The notes under the pieces are model-generated. The model worked only from the letters and a program-made list of their open reading frames with translations, made no database searches and was not told the origin of the DNA. A DNA stretch of 64,000 bases from Paraburkholderia hospita. Its GTDB lineage: Bacteria > Pseudomonadota > Gammaproteobacteria > Burkholderiales > Burkholderiaceae. How positions within the stretch are numbered: the stretch's first letter is position 1; each line of letters opens with the position of its first letter. Of this stretch, positions 1 through 7,401 are shown piece after piece. Where the stretch lies: contig NZ_CP026109.1 of the NCBI RefSeq assembly GCF_002902965.1, forward strand, positions 496,001-560,000, given 5' to 3'. A program made the position numbers and the translations under genes.

Positions 1-1
1 T

Positions 2-808
2 GCCGTCCTGATGCTGCGCCGGATCCGATCCCCGCTGATGGTGATCTACGGCATCTCGGTGACGTCGTTTGCGCTGTCGTCGCTTGCGTTCCTTCTGGGA
101 AGCCCGTGGAACCACATGTGGTGGCTGGCACATGTCATCTTCGCCAGCGGATTCTTTCTGCTCAGTTATGGCGTCGTCCAGGCCTTTCTCACGACCCGGT
201 CATTCGCCACGATCTACAGTCATGAGGAATTGACAGCGCGGCTCGCCGAGGCGATGGCGCGCACGGAAAGCGCGTTGCAGGAAGTGCAGCGCACTAACCA
301 GAAGCTCGAGCATCTGGCGGCGACCGACCCGCTGACGGGCGCGGCGAACCGGCGTCATTTCATCGAACGTGTCGAAGCAGAGGTCGCGCGCGCCCGGAGA
401 GACGGTATCCCGTTTTCCCTGCTGGCGCTTGATCTCGATAACTTCAAATGGGTTAACGATGCCTATGGGCATCAGGTCGGTGACACAGTCCTGCAGGGGT
501 TCGTACAGGCATGCCTCGACGCGATCCGGCCATACAATGGCGTCGCGCGGGTTGGCGGTGAGGAGTTCATGGTGCTGCTGTCCCGCACGTCGCTAGATGC
601 TGCCCTCGCGATCGGCGAACGTATCCGCGCGGCGACTGCCGGCACCACATTCGCGGGTGAAACCGGACGCAAGGTTTCCATCACGGTCAGTATCGGCATC
701 TCCCAGTTCGGCAGTGATGGCGACACGATCGATGCCCTTCTTCGTACCGCCGACCAGCGGCTCTACCACGCGAAGCGTCATGGCCGCAACCGTGTGACAG
801 CTACATAG
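2..808 (+). CDS. Diguanylate cyclase (GGDEF), membrane-bound, 5' end cut by window
   Basis: Makes cyclic di-GMP from two GTP at the inner membrane. Counting from the first in-frame ATG at 11, hydrophobic stretches lie at residues about 9-30 and 37-60, a helical linker at about 72-100, and a GGDEF domain from about 105 to the end. LTGAANRR, DLDNFKWVND and the active-site GGEEF (residues 182-186) are present, so catalysis looks intact. The inhibitory I-site, five residues upstream, reads RPYN instead of RxxD, so product inhibition may be lost. The frame is open to the left edge, so the true start and probably more membrane segments lie outside. The EAL gene 316 bp downstream is on the same strand, a likely opposing activity. 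Confidence 0.9.
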   Translation, partial: AVLMLRRIRSPLMVIYGISVTSFALSSLAFLLGSPWNHMWWLAHVIFASGFFLLSYGVVQAFLTTRSFATIYSHEELTARLAEAMARTESALQEVQRTNQKLEHLAATDPLTGAANRRHFIERVEAEVARARRDGIPFSLLALDLDNFKWVNDAYGHQVGDTVLQGFVQACLDAIRPYNGVARVGGEEFMVLLSRTSLDAALAIGERIRAATAGTTFAGETGRKVSITVSIGISQFGSDGDTIDALLRTADQRLYHAKRHGRNRVTAT

Positions 809-1124
809 CAGGTGGATAGGCGTGCAGGTATGGACGCGCGGATGAGATTGAACAACAGGCCGCACGTTCGACAGGCTTTGCCGCCCAGTGACATTCAAGC
901 CGCCTGGCGTATCCTGTCCTGTGGGGAGCAGGTCACCGCCCTCTTCCATCGCATGTCCCGACTGATCCAGTCCATGCATGATGGGTTTTTACACGGCGGG
1001 CAAGCTTTCATGTGAATGAAATGCTATAACTGTCATGCCCGCGCGTACGCGGCAGCTTACCTGATGGCGATCGCCTTCAGCCTGAGCCGCACCAGAGTTC
1101 TGCGACCTCAAAGAGGGGACGCGC
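809..1124. other. Intergenic, no gene recognised
   Basis: No open frame here has a ribosome site or family resemblance. The right end carries the purine-rich GAGGGG ribosome site of the EAL gene. Confidence 0.5.
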
Positions 1125-2687
1125 ATGCCTGTGAATGTCGCATGGCGGGAGGCGGTTGTGTCGCGTCGACGCAACCTGCTGGAAGTGATGATTCTGATTG
1201 CGGTTATCGCACTGGCTTTGCTCGCCGGGTACCACTTCGCATCCGAACGGTCACAGGCGCAGCAACGGGTCGTAACGCAGGATATCCACGACTCGATTGA
1301 TCGCATCATGACGGCCAGCCGCGTTGACGAACGCAGACTCGCGAATCTTGCCGGCACGCCCTGCCCGGACATTCAGGCAGAGCTCACCTTGCGGGACGTA
1401 TTCGTCCCGTATCGCCGGTCCGCGATGATGGTTCGGGACGGGCAGGTGTACTGCGCGACCCTGCTCGGACATCTGTCCATTCCCGTCACCGCCTATCTCG
1501 GTCGTAGTGGTGCCGGGCAGCAGATCACTCTGCTGGCCGGAACCCCGATGATGCCGGACGTGCCTGTCATGGTGATCTATGCCCCGGTCGACAGCCGACG
1601 CGGCATCCTGTACGTCGTCGAGGGCGCCTACATCGCAGACATTCTCGCGCGCGCCAGGACGTCGGGTGCAAGGAGCGCGTCGGTCTCAGATGGGGCGGGC
1701 GGCACAATCACGAGCGACGGCCGGTTCGTGAAAACCGATGCGCATGCGTCAGATATGAGTGAGATCCTTGTCAGGGTGGAAGCAGACGCCGCGCGGCTAA
1801 GAGCAGACCTCATCCTGACCGAAATCTTTGCGTTACTGGCCGGCCTCATTGCCTGCGCAGTGCTGATTGGCGGGTATCACGCGGGTTTCACACCGCGTCA
1901 GCGACTGGAAAGACAGGTTCGTGCAGGCCTGCGGCGCAATGAATTTTACGTGGAGTATCAGGCGATCGTCGACCTGGAAACGGGTGCGTGGACGGGTGCC
2001 GAGGCGCTGCTGCGCTGGCGGCATCCGCGGCTGGGTCTGATCATGCCGGGTACATTCATCGGCGAGATAGAAACGACTTCTGTCATTGCGCCGCTGACCG
2101 ATTTCGTACTGGCGACGGCGCTCGCGGAACTGGAGTCCTGCAGTTTTCCGGACGGCTTCAGGGTCAACATCAATCTCGCACCGAAGCATATTGAAATGCA
2201 CTGCTTTCCGCATGACATCGCTTCGACGCTCAGACATCGGCCCACGCGCTTCCAGGTTGTGCTCGAGATCACAGAGCGCGGACTGCTCAACGGTCTGGCT
2301 GTCAGCCACGGGAACCTGATGAGCCTCAAGAGCTATGGCGTGAAGTACGCTGTCGATGATTTCGGCACGGATAACAGTAACCTCGCCCTGCTGCAGCGTT
2401 TTCCGTTCGACTACATCAAGATCGACCGGCAGTTCATCATCGGAATAGCCGGTCACGGCCGACAGCTGGTTGAGGGAATCACCTATCTTGCAAACAAGCT
2501 TCACCTGACCGTGGTCGCAGAAGGTGTCGAGGAACCCGGGCAACGCGACGCGCTGAAGGAAATCGGCATCAGGTACGCACAGGGTTACCTGTTCCAGAGG
2601 CCGGCAAGCATCCTGGAGTTCGAGCGGATGTACCATCATTTACTTCACAACCCGTCGCAAGAGCCGATGGATGTGCCCGGCCGATAA
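1125..2687 (+). CDS. CSS-motif sensor / EAL cyclic-di-GMP phosphodiesterase
   Basis: Membrane-anchored enzyme that linearises cyclic di-GMP. Two transmembrane segments (about 21-36 and 230-251) bracket a periplasmic domain with cysteines at 80 and 110, as in CSS-motif phosphodiesterases of the E. coli PdeB/PdeC type, where a redox-sensitive disulfide controls activity. The cytoplasmic EAL domain starts near residue 270 with the EAL signature at 293-295, then INLAPKH, EITERG, DDFG, KIDRQF and EGVEE, so all metal and catalytic positions I can check are kept. The start at 1125 follows an AGAGGGG ribosome site. 520 aa is normal for the family. With no GGDEF domain it is a dedicated phosphodiesterase. 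The redox control is inferred from family knowledge. Confidence 0.92.
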   Translation: MPVNVAWREAVVSRRRNLLEVMILIAVIALALLAGYHFASERSQAQQRVVTQDIHDSIDRIMTASRVDERRLANLAGTPCPDIQAELTLRDVFVPYRRSAMMVRDGQVYCATLLGHLSIPVTAYLGRSGAGQQITLLAGTPMMPDVPVMVIYAPVDSRRGILYVVEGAYIADILARARTSGARSASVSDGAGGTITSDGRFVKTDAHASDMSEILVRVEADAARLRADLILTEIFALLAGLIACAVLIGGYHAGFTPRQRLERQVRAGLRRNEFYVEYQAIVDLETGAWTGAEALLRWRHPRLGLIMPGTFIGEIETTSVIAPLTDFVLATALAELESCSFPDGFRVNINLAPKHIEMHCFPHDIASTLRHRPTRFQVVLEITERGLLNGLAVSHGNLMSLKSYGVKYAVDDFGTDNSNLALLQRFPFDYIKIDRQFIIGIAGHGRQLVEGITYLANKLHLTVVAEGVEEPGQRDALKEIGIRYAQGYLFQRPASILEFERMYHHLLHNPSQEPMDVPGR

Positions 2688-2924
2688 CTAGACCCTCCTG
2701 ACTACGATACTTGAGCGCCTACACGCGGGGATACTATCTTGATCTCCCATCGGCCGCTCCCGGTTGCCGGGAGTGAACGAGGAAGCGGGCAAACCGGCTC
2801 TTGTATTTTTCACGATAGCGACATAGCCAGTCCCATACCCCGGCGCGACCGAACGCGCGCTGACGGCCTCCGTCTCGACCCTGGCCTGGATTTCCAGGCC
2901 GTGGTAGGTATAGACACGCTTCAC
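2688..2924 (-). CDS. Small conserved hypothetical protein
   Basis: 78 aa, GTG start preceded by GGAAG. The first half (KRVYTYHGLEIQ, then GYVAIVKNTRAG) resembles a family of small burkholderial proteins that begin with a Tyr-rich YTYHG segment and a GYVAIV strand. The last third is Arg/Ser-rich and does not look like the family, so the C-terminus may be frameshifted. It points the same way as the small membrane protein and phaB upstream of it. No function can be given. Confidence 0.45.
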   Translation of the reverse strand: MKRVYTYHGLEIQARVETEAVSARSVAPGYGTGYVAIVKNTRAGLPASSFTPGNRERPMGDQDSIPACRRSSIVVRRV

Positions 2925-2952
2925 GTGATCTTCCGCATAGTGAGGGCGAAGC

Positions 2953-3111
2953 TCAACGCCGGGCGCTGCCCCGGTTCCACCAGTCGCGACGGTAATCCAG
3001 TCGTCTGAGCAGTTTTCGGTGCATCTTCTCCCGGTGATAGTGAACGGCGACGAACCCTGTTGCCGTCACCAGCACGAACGAACCTACGACGATTGCCACC
3101 GCTTCACTCAT
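2953..3111 (-). CDS. Small single-pass membrane protein, unknown
   Basis: 52 aa. The start at 3111 has a strong GGAGG site seven bases upstream; an in-frame extension to 3171 lacks one. Residues about 4-24 (AVAIVVGSFVLVTATGFVAV) form one transmembrane helix, followed by a very basic tail rich in Arg, Lys and His with two Trp. It lies 28 bp downstream of phaB on the same strand and may be co-transcribed. Function unknown. Confidence 0.6.
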   Translation of the reverse strand: MSEAVAIVVGSFVLVTATGFVAVHYHREKMHRKLLRRLDYRRDWWNRGSARR

Positions 3112-3139
3112 CGGAACCTCCATTGCTGATCTCTCGGGT

Positions 3140-3883
3140 TCACTGCAGGTGTTGCCCGCCGTTGATCGCAATGTTGGCGCCGGTCACGAAGCCCGCTTCG
3201 CGCGAGCACAGGTACAGCACGAGTGCGGCAACTTCGCCCGGCTGCCCGAGCCGGCCGACCGGAATCTGCGGAATGATCTTCGTCTCGCGGATTGCCTCGG
3301 GCACTGCCATCACCATCTTCGTCGCGATATAGCCGGGCGAGATCGTGTTGACGGTGACGCCTTTTTTCGCCACCTCGAGCGCCAGCGATTTCGTGAAACC
3401 ATGCATGCCGGCCTTTGCCGCCGCATAGTTGGTCTGCCCGAACCCACCCTTGGACCCGATGATCGACGATACGTTGATGATGCGGCCCCAGCCGCGCTCG
3501 ACCATGCTGTCGCACACTGATTTCGTCATGTTGAACACCGAATCGAGGTTGGTGCGGATTACCGCGTCCCAATTGACCTTGTCCAGTTTTTTGAAGCTGG
3601 CGTCGCGCGTGATGCCGGCGTTGTTGATCAGGATGTCGATCGGTCCGACTTCCGCTTTGATCCGCGCCATGCATTTTTCGCACGAATCGTAGTCGGCGAC
3701 GTCGACCGCGTATGCGCGAAACTGTCGTCCCTCGGCTTCCATGCGTGCGAGCCACTCGTTCGCACCGGTGTTGCCGGGCGAATAGGTGACTACAACCGCG
3801 TAACCGGCGTCATGCAACTTGATGCTGATCGCCTCGCCCAGCCCACCCATGCCGCCCGTTACTACCGCGATCTGCTTTGTCAT
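3140..3883 (-). CDS. phaB: Acetoacetyl-CoA reductase, PHB synthesis
   Basis: NADPH-dependent reduction of acetoacetyl-CoA to (R)-3-hydroxybutyryl-CoA, the middle step of poly-beta-hydroxybutyrate synthesis. 247 aa, almost exactly the usual phaB length. A short-chain dehydrogenase with the cofactor motif TGGMGGLG near the N-terminus, NNAG in mid-protein, a serine in NVSSIIGSKGGFGQTNY and the catalytic YAAAK; the GFGQTNYAAAKAGMHGFTK stretch is highly typical of PhaB. The start at 3883 has a GAGGA site; an in-frame extension to 3943 is not needed. A phasin gene lies upstream on the same strand. No phaC or phaA is in the window, so this may be one of several phaB copies. Confidence 0.95.
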   Translation of the reverse strand: MTKQIAVVTGGMGGLGEAISIKLHDAGYAVVVTYSPGNTGANEWLARMEAEGRQFRAYAVDVADYDSCEKCMARIKAEVGPIDILINNAGITRDASFKKLDKVNWDAVIRTNLDSVFNMTKSVCDSMVERGWGRIINVSSIIGSKGGFGQTNYAAAKAGMHGFTKSLALEVAKKGVTVNTISPGYIATKMVMAVPEAIRETKIIPQIPVGRLGQPGEVAALVLYLCSREAGFVTGANIAINGGQHLQ

Positions 3884-4051
3884 CGAATCGTCCTCACAAA
3901 TACCAGCGGCGTGCTCGTCTGGAGCAACACTGCCTTCAGTCAAAAAATTGGATGCATTGCAAATACCGGGTTCTCATCCAAAATGAATAAAGGAATCCTA
4001 CATATAAAAAATATGGAACCGATAACGCGGGCATCGCTGCCCGCATGAGTC
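3884..4051. promoter_or_regulatory. AT-rich leader between phasin and phaB
   Basis: The stretch at about 3945-4020 is much richer in A/T than its surroundings (for example AAAATGAATAAAGG and ATATAAAAAATATGG on the plus strand), as expected of a promoter for phaB on the minus strand. I cannot assign exact -35 and -10 boxes. Confidence 0.35.
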
Positions 4052-4624
4052 TTAGTGCTTCGCACTCGCAGTTACGGCGGCCGATTCGTCACTGCGCCTG
4101 CCGGCCTTGGACGTTGAGGCCGTGACGGCTTCGAGATTGGTCCCGGCCATCTCTACGGCCTGTTGCCCCGTCTTCTGCAGCGATTCGCACAGAGTGGTGG
4201 TGGCGTTGATCGCGGACTTCCACGCGGCGATCGCCGCTTCGGAACCCGCGGGAGCACTCTTCGCCGCTTCCTCGATGAACATCTGCACGCGGGCGTTATA
4301 CCGTTCGTACTGTGTCTGTGCGAGTTGCGCGACCTCAGCCTGCGTGGTTGACGCGATTTCGAAGAGTTGACGGCCGTATGACAGTGATTTCTCAGCGAAA
4401 GGCGCAGTGAAACCGGCTTGCGGTGTGAACCACTGCTGCGGGTCTGATATGCCGGGCGCCTTCGTCAGGTTCTCTAGCGACTCCGCCAGCGTGGACTTGA
4501 CGACCTGCAGGTTTAGCGCAACCAGTTTTTCGACGCCTTCAAAGACCATGCCGGTCAATCCGAAGAATGCGTCGAGGCTGGCCTTCTGCGATGCGGCGAT
4601 TTGCTCGGGACTCGATAGAGCCAT
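4052..4624 (-). CDS. phaP: Phasin, PHB granule-associated protein
   Basis: Coats polyhydroxyalkanoate granules and limits their fusion. 190 aa, alpha-helical and Ala/Gln/Glu-rich, with the family's usual N-terminus (SPEQIAASQKASLDAFFGL) and an amphipathic run through FEGVEKLVALNLQVVKSTL. This is the classic phasin_2 style of Burkholderiales. The Ala/Thr/Ser-rich tail is low complexity. The start at 4624 follows GAGGA. It sits upstream of phaB on the same strand, which fits a PHB function. Confidence 0.93.
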   Translation of the reverse strand: MALSSPEQIAASQKASLDAFFGLTGMVFEGVEKLVALNLQVVKSTLAESLENLTKAPGISDPQQWFTPQAGFTAPFAEKSLSYGRQLFEIASTTQAEVAQLAQTQYERYNARVQMFIEEAAKSAPAGSEAAIAAWKSAINATTTLCESLQKTGQQAVEMAGTNLEAVTASTSKAGRRSDESAAVTASAKH

Positions 4625-4866
4625 TGTTGAAATTCCTCAGGATTCAGTCCGCCGCGCGAAGCCCCGATCGACCGGATGTCACGCTGCGGATGGCGATGAT
4701 GGATGGACCGAAGCGCAAGGACGCCTGCCAGGCAGCATGCGTCGCGAATCCTTCGGAGGGTCGTTACAGCAAGAGGCACTACACATTAAAGTCCAACAAA
4801 AGCTGCTTCGCTTATTTTTTCTTCGGCGCGCTCGCCGCGTGGTTCAGCGGTGCACGCCGCAATTTC
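4625..4866. other. Phasin upstream region
   Basis: Contains an AT-rich patch (about 4785-4830) likely to hold the phasin promoter. No gene seen. Confidence 0.4.
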
Positions 4867-5064
4867 CTAGCGCCTACGCGCGACAGCCTTGAGAATGGAA
4901 GCGCCTTCGCTTGTGACATGAGGACGTGGATGACCCGACGCGAGCCTTTCCAGTGATATGAGTTGACGCTCCAGCAGCATGTCGAGCTCGGCGCGGCCCA
5001 GTTCGATCTGATCGGGCGCGTCCTTGATGAGCATCAGGGTGGCGAATTCATGGGGACTCAGCAT
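4867..5064 (-). CDS. Small MLSxHEFATLML-type protein, copy 1
   Basis: 65 aa, with start MLSPHEFATLML preceded by a GAGGAGA site. It is clearly paralogous to the protein at 47110-47304: both share the N-terminus (HEFATLML), a LDxLLERQ helix, a LERLASG or MEKLAGG segment, a PRVT or PHVT turn and a basic C-terminal end. The shape (short helices ending in a likely winged-helix-like basic tail) could suit a small DNA- or protein-binding role, but that is only a guess. It lies upstream of the phasin gene. Function unknown. Confidence 0.7.
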   Translation of the reverse strand: MLSPHEFATLMLIKDAPDQIELGRAELDMLLERQLISLERLASGHPRPHVTSEGASILKAVARRR

Positions 5065-5672
5065 ATCGTCTCCTCGATTTAGTCTGTCTATGCCGCAAGT
5101 ATCGATTACCCTCACCGCAGCGAATATTCCCGTCGCCTCTTAGCGAACGTTCAGGAAATCCTTACGGAGACGTCATCATAACCGCTGAATTTTCAAATGC
5201 AATATGCGGAGTACCTTTTTGATTTGTCTGTTTATTTGTTCTGCATATGGAGGCGACGCGGTGCAGTCGTCGTGCCGGTGCGTTGGGCAGGGCATGGGCC
5301 GATTTAGACGAATGGCGCAGCGGCGCGCCCCTATTCAAATTTGAATATGGCGTTTATAGGTCAGAATTCTCTTTACAGACATGGCCGCTTATAACCTGAA
5401 ATTGCGAAATATTTATTACATCCCGCGCGAGTCGATTATTTTCAGATTTTTTACAGAGAGAAGACTCAATAAGCATTGACTTCTCCCGCTGTCGCGAAGG
5501 ACCTGGAATGTCGGCAAAACCACATCGGATCACTACACTTCACTATGTCCGGATCCGCCACTGCGGCACGGGATTGCTCCGAGATGCATCGATGTGTAGT
5601 CCTTTATATGTTGTTTACGTGTCGCGCCGCCATATCAAGCCAATTGAGTCTTCTGGCGTTCTCCTGAGGAAG
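5065..5672. other. AT-rich intergenic region
   Basis: About 600 bp with no supportable gene. A/T content is clearly raised from about 5160 to 5480. It includes a perfect 14-bp palindrome ATTCAAATTTGAAT at 5333-5346, a plausible binding site for a dimeric regulator. Two plus-strand open frames (from 5476 and 5508) overlap the zinc-protein gene and look like shadows. Confidence 0.5.
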
Positions 5673-5915
5673 TCAAGTATCTCTGCCTTCGGGGTCGAAA
5701 ATATCGGAGGTCTCGTTATCATGGACTTCTCCGGAACCGTAACATCGGGTGCAGAGCTTCCACAGCTCTCCGTCGCATTTTGGGCACGTGATGGTGCTGG
5801 ACGTCTGAGACATGTCGGAAACAGTCTCGATTTCGGTTATCTGCACCTTTCCCGTCCCGCCACATTTTTCGCACTTGATTTTTCCTTGGCCACCACATTG
5901 CTGACAGGTAGTCAT
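5673..5915 (-). CDS. Small DnaJ-type zinc-finger protein
   Basis: 80 aa with four CxxC knuckles: CQQCGGQG, CEKCGGTG, CPKCDGEL and CTRCYGSG. This is the CxxCxGxG pattern of the DnaJ cysteine-rich domain, which folds around two zinc ions. There is no J-domain, so it is not a full DnaJ. Family relatives are usually annotated as DnaJ-like zinc-finger or YHYH-less chaperone scraps of unknown role. The start at 5915 has a strong AGGAGG site. It is isolated, with its own upstream gap. Confidence 0.8.
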   Translation of the reverse strand: MTTCQQCGGQGKIKCEKCGGTGKVQITEIETVSDMSQTSSTITCPKCDGELWKLCTRCYGSGEVHDNETSDIFDPEGRDT

Positions 5916-6226
5916 GCCCCCCTCCTGGGTGGTTAGGTGTACGTGACCATACTACTCCGAGCGCCTGAGAACACGAAGCCAGATGCTGACCTCCACGAAC
6001 TCGCGCGGTTCCGTGCCGGACGACGAGAACTTGTCGGTGTAGTGCTGGGCCAATTGTGTTTTTTTGAGAACTCGTGACGCATCTACGGGGCGATCAGCGC
6101 CACGTCGAGCATTCTGAGAGCGGAAAGGCTGCACTGCCATGATTCCTGCCGGCAGGATTGTCGTCGTCTGGACTCACGCACGAACCTATAGGCGAATCGC
6201 AACCTCGGGCTGAGCGCAAGCCCATT
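5916..6226. other. Intergenic, no gene recognised
   Basis: Open frames on the minus strand at 5952-6140 and 6094-6375 overlap each other and lack family character. I see no feature here. Confidence 0.4.
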
Positions 6227-6643
6227 TTAACCCTCCAGCGAAAACGGTGAACCGCCAGTGTTTTCCTCGAACCATTGAAACGCGTCCTCAGCGCTGATAA
6301 AGCTGACGCGCTCGCGCACTGTCTTGAGCGTTTTGACTTCCTCCTTGATGTCGGGCGGTGGGCTGCCATACGCATTGAGTACTGCCTTGCCTGCTAATAC
6401 CCGTTCCAGTCTGACATTCTCCAGTTCGAGCGTGACCTTGAAAAAGCCGCGCGAGGTAGGATTGTTGGTAAGGCTGTCGTCCGCGACGATGACCTGGACT
6501 GAGGTATCCGAGTCAGCAGCATCGCCCCACAGGGTCGCGGTATCGGTCAAATCTGTGCCGATAAGTTCACCAGCACGGGCATAGCCGTCCTGCACGCTGG
6601 TGACGGTTTTGTGAATCGGGTCGATGAGGAACGATACATCCAC
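6227..6643 (-). CDS. DUF1488-like small acidic hypothetical protein
   Basis: About 138 aa from a GTG at 6643, which is preceded by GGAGAG; the open frame extends to 6688. The predicted protein is acidic, with alternating strands (VQVIVADDS, FFKVTLELENVRL) and a C-terminal helix ending in FEENTG. I recall no named family with confidence, and the DUF label is only a loose resemblance. It is divergent from the GDCCVxC-like peptide gene at 6671, with which it shares the promoter region. Confidence 0.5.
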   Translation of the reverse strand: MDVSFLIDPIHKTVTSVQDGYARAGELIGTDLTDTATLWGDAADSDTSVQVIVADDSLTNNPTSRGFFKVTLELENVRLERVLAGKAVLNAYGSPPPDIKEEVKTLKTVRERVSFISAEDAFQWFEENTGGSPFSLEG

Positions 6644-6670
6644 AGGGGTCTCTCCATCAGGTCTGGGCCT

Positions 6671-6832
6671 ATGCGGACCATGATACACACCGATGCCACG
6701 TACGAAAGCATGCCCCTCGAAGCCTGTATGTGGATTTACGAATGCCGATATTGCAAGACTGTCATTATGCCAAAAGTGGGCGACAACTGCGTATTCTGCT
6801 CATATGGCACCATCAGGTGCCCTCCGATGTAG
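6671..6832 (+). CDS. GDCCVxC-type small zinc-binding peptide, variant
   Basis: 53 aa. The C-terminal half (WIYECRYCKT, then GDNCVFCSYGT, then CPPM) matches the small GDCCVxC domain proteins that occur widely in proteobacteria, sometimes near metal-resistance genes, and include selenoprotein forms. Two things are odd. The first cysteine of the CC pair is Asn here (GDNC), and the family's N-terminal CPxCGH knuckle is absent, replaced by HTDATYES. One four-Cys zinc site could still form. Start choice is uncertain: 6671 lacks a strong ribosome site, and ATGs at 6680 and 6710 are possible. Confidence 0.6.
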   Translation: MRTMIHTDATYESMPLEACMWIYECRYCKTVIMPKVGDNCVFCSYGTIRCPPM

Positions 6833-6959
6833 CGAGCGGGGTCGTGTTGCTCTTAGCAATGCTTACGGCCGGGATCTGCACTCGCCGGTTCGGCAATCAT
6901 TTTTTCTGAACCAGGTGCCGGGAAGTACCCGTTCGTCCATGACAGAGATTTGCTGGCTC

Positions 6960-7268
6960 CTACAGCGTGGGTAAGCGCTCGAAGTTGTCAAAGCGGGCAA
7001 ATGGCGGCTGCAATTCGGTTACCTCGAGCGTGTCGACAAGCGCTGCGGACATGCCCTCACTGAGCCATGCGCACATTTCTTCCAGCTGCTCCGGCGAGCC
7101 CTGCAGCATCGCCTCTACCGACCCATCCATACGGTTGCGAACCCAGCCGGTGATGCCTAGCGCGGTCGCGCGGCGTACACACGCCTCTCGATAGCCGATG
7201 CCCTGTACCTGACCACGCACCTGGACCAGTCGGGTCTCAAGCGGTTCGTCCTTGTCGTGAGATTCCAT
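6960..7268 (-). CDS. acyP: Acylphosphatase
   Basis: Hydrolyses acyl phosphates such as acetyl phosphate or carbamoyl phosphate in the cytosol. 102 aa, normal for the family plus a short N-terminal extension. The signature VRGQVQGIGYR holds the catalytic Arg and phosphate loop, and GWVRN holds the catalytic Asn; the end of the domain (FARFDNFERL) follows the family pattern loosely. Monocistronic by appearance, and convergent with nothing obvious. A sensor kinase lies upstream on the same strand, 133 bp away. Confidence 0.93.
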   Translation of the reverse strand: MESHDKDEPLETRLVQVRGQVQGIGYREACVRRATALGITGWVRNRMDGSVEAMLQGSPEQLEEMCAWLSEGMSAALVDTLEVTELQPPFARFDNFERLPTL

Positions 7269-7401
7269 GGGCGTACTCCGGTTGCAGGTTCATGCACCTG
7301 CAAGGGTGGTTCAATGGAACAGTTCGGACGCAATTGACTACTTGCGCACGTCCTCCTGCAAGCATTTCAGTCGAATTGCAAGCCAGGCGGGTACGCGAAC
7401 C

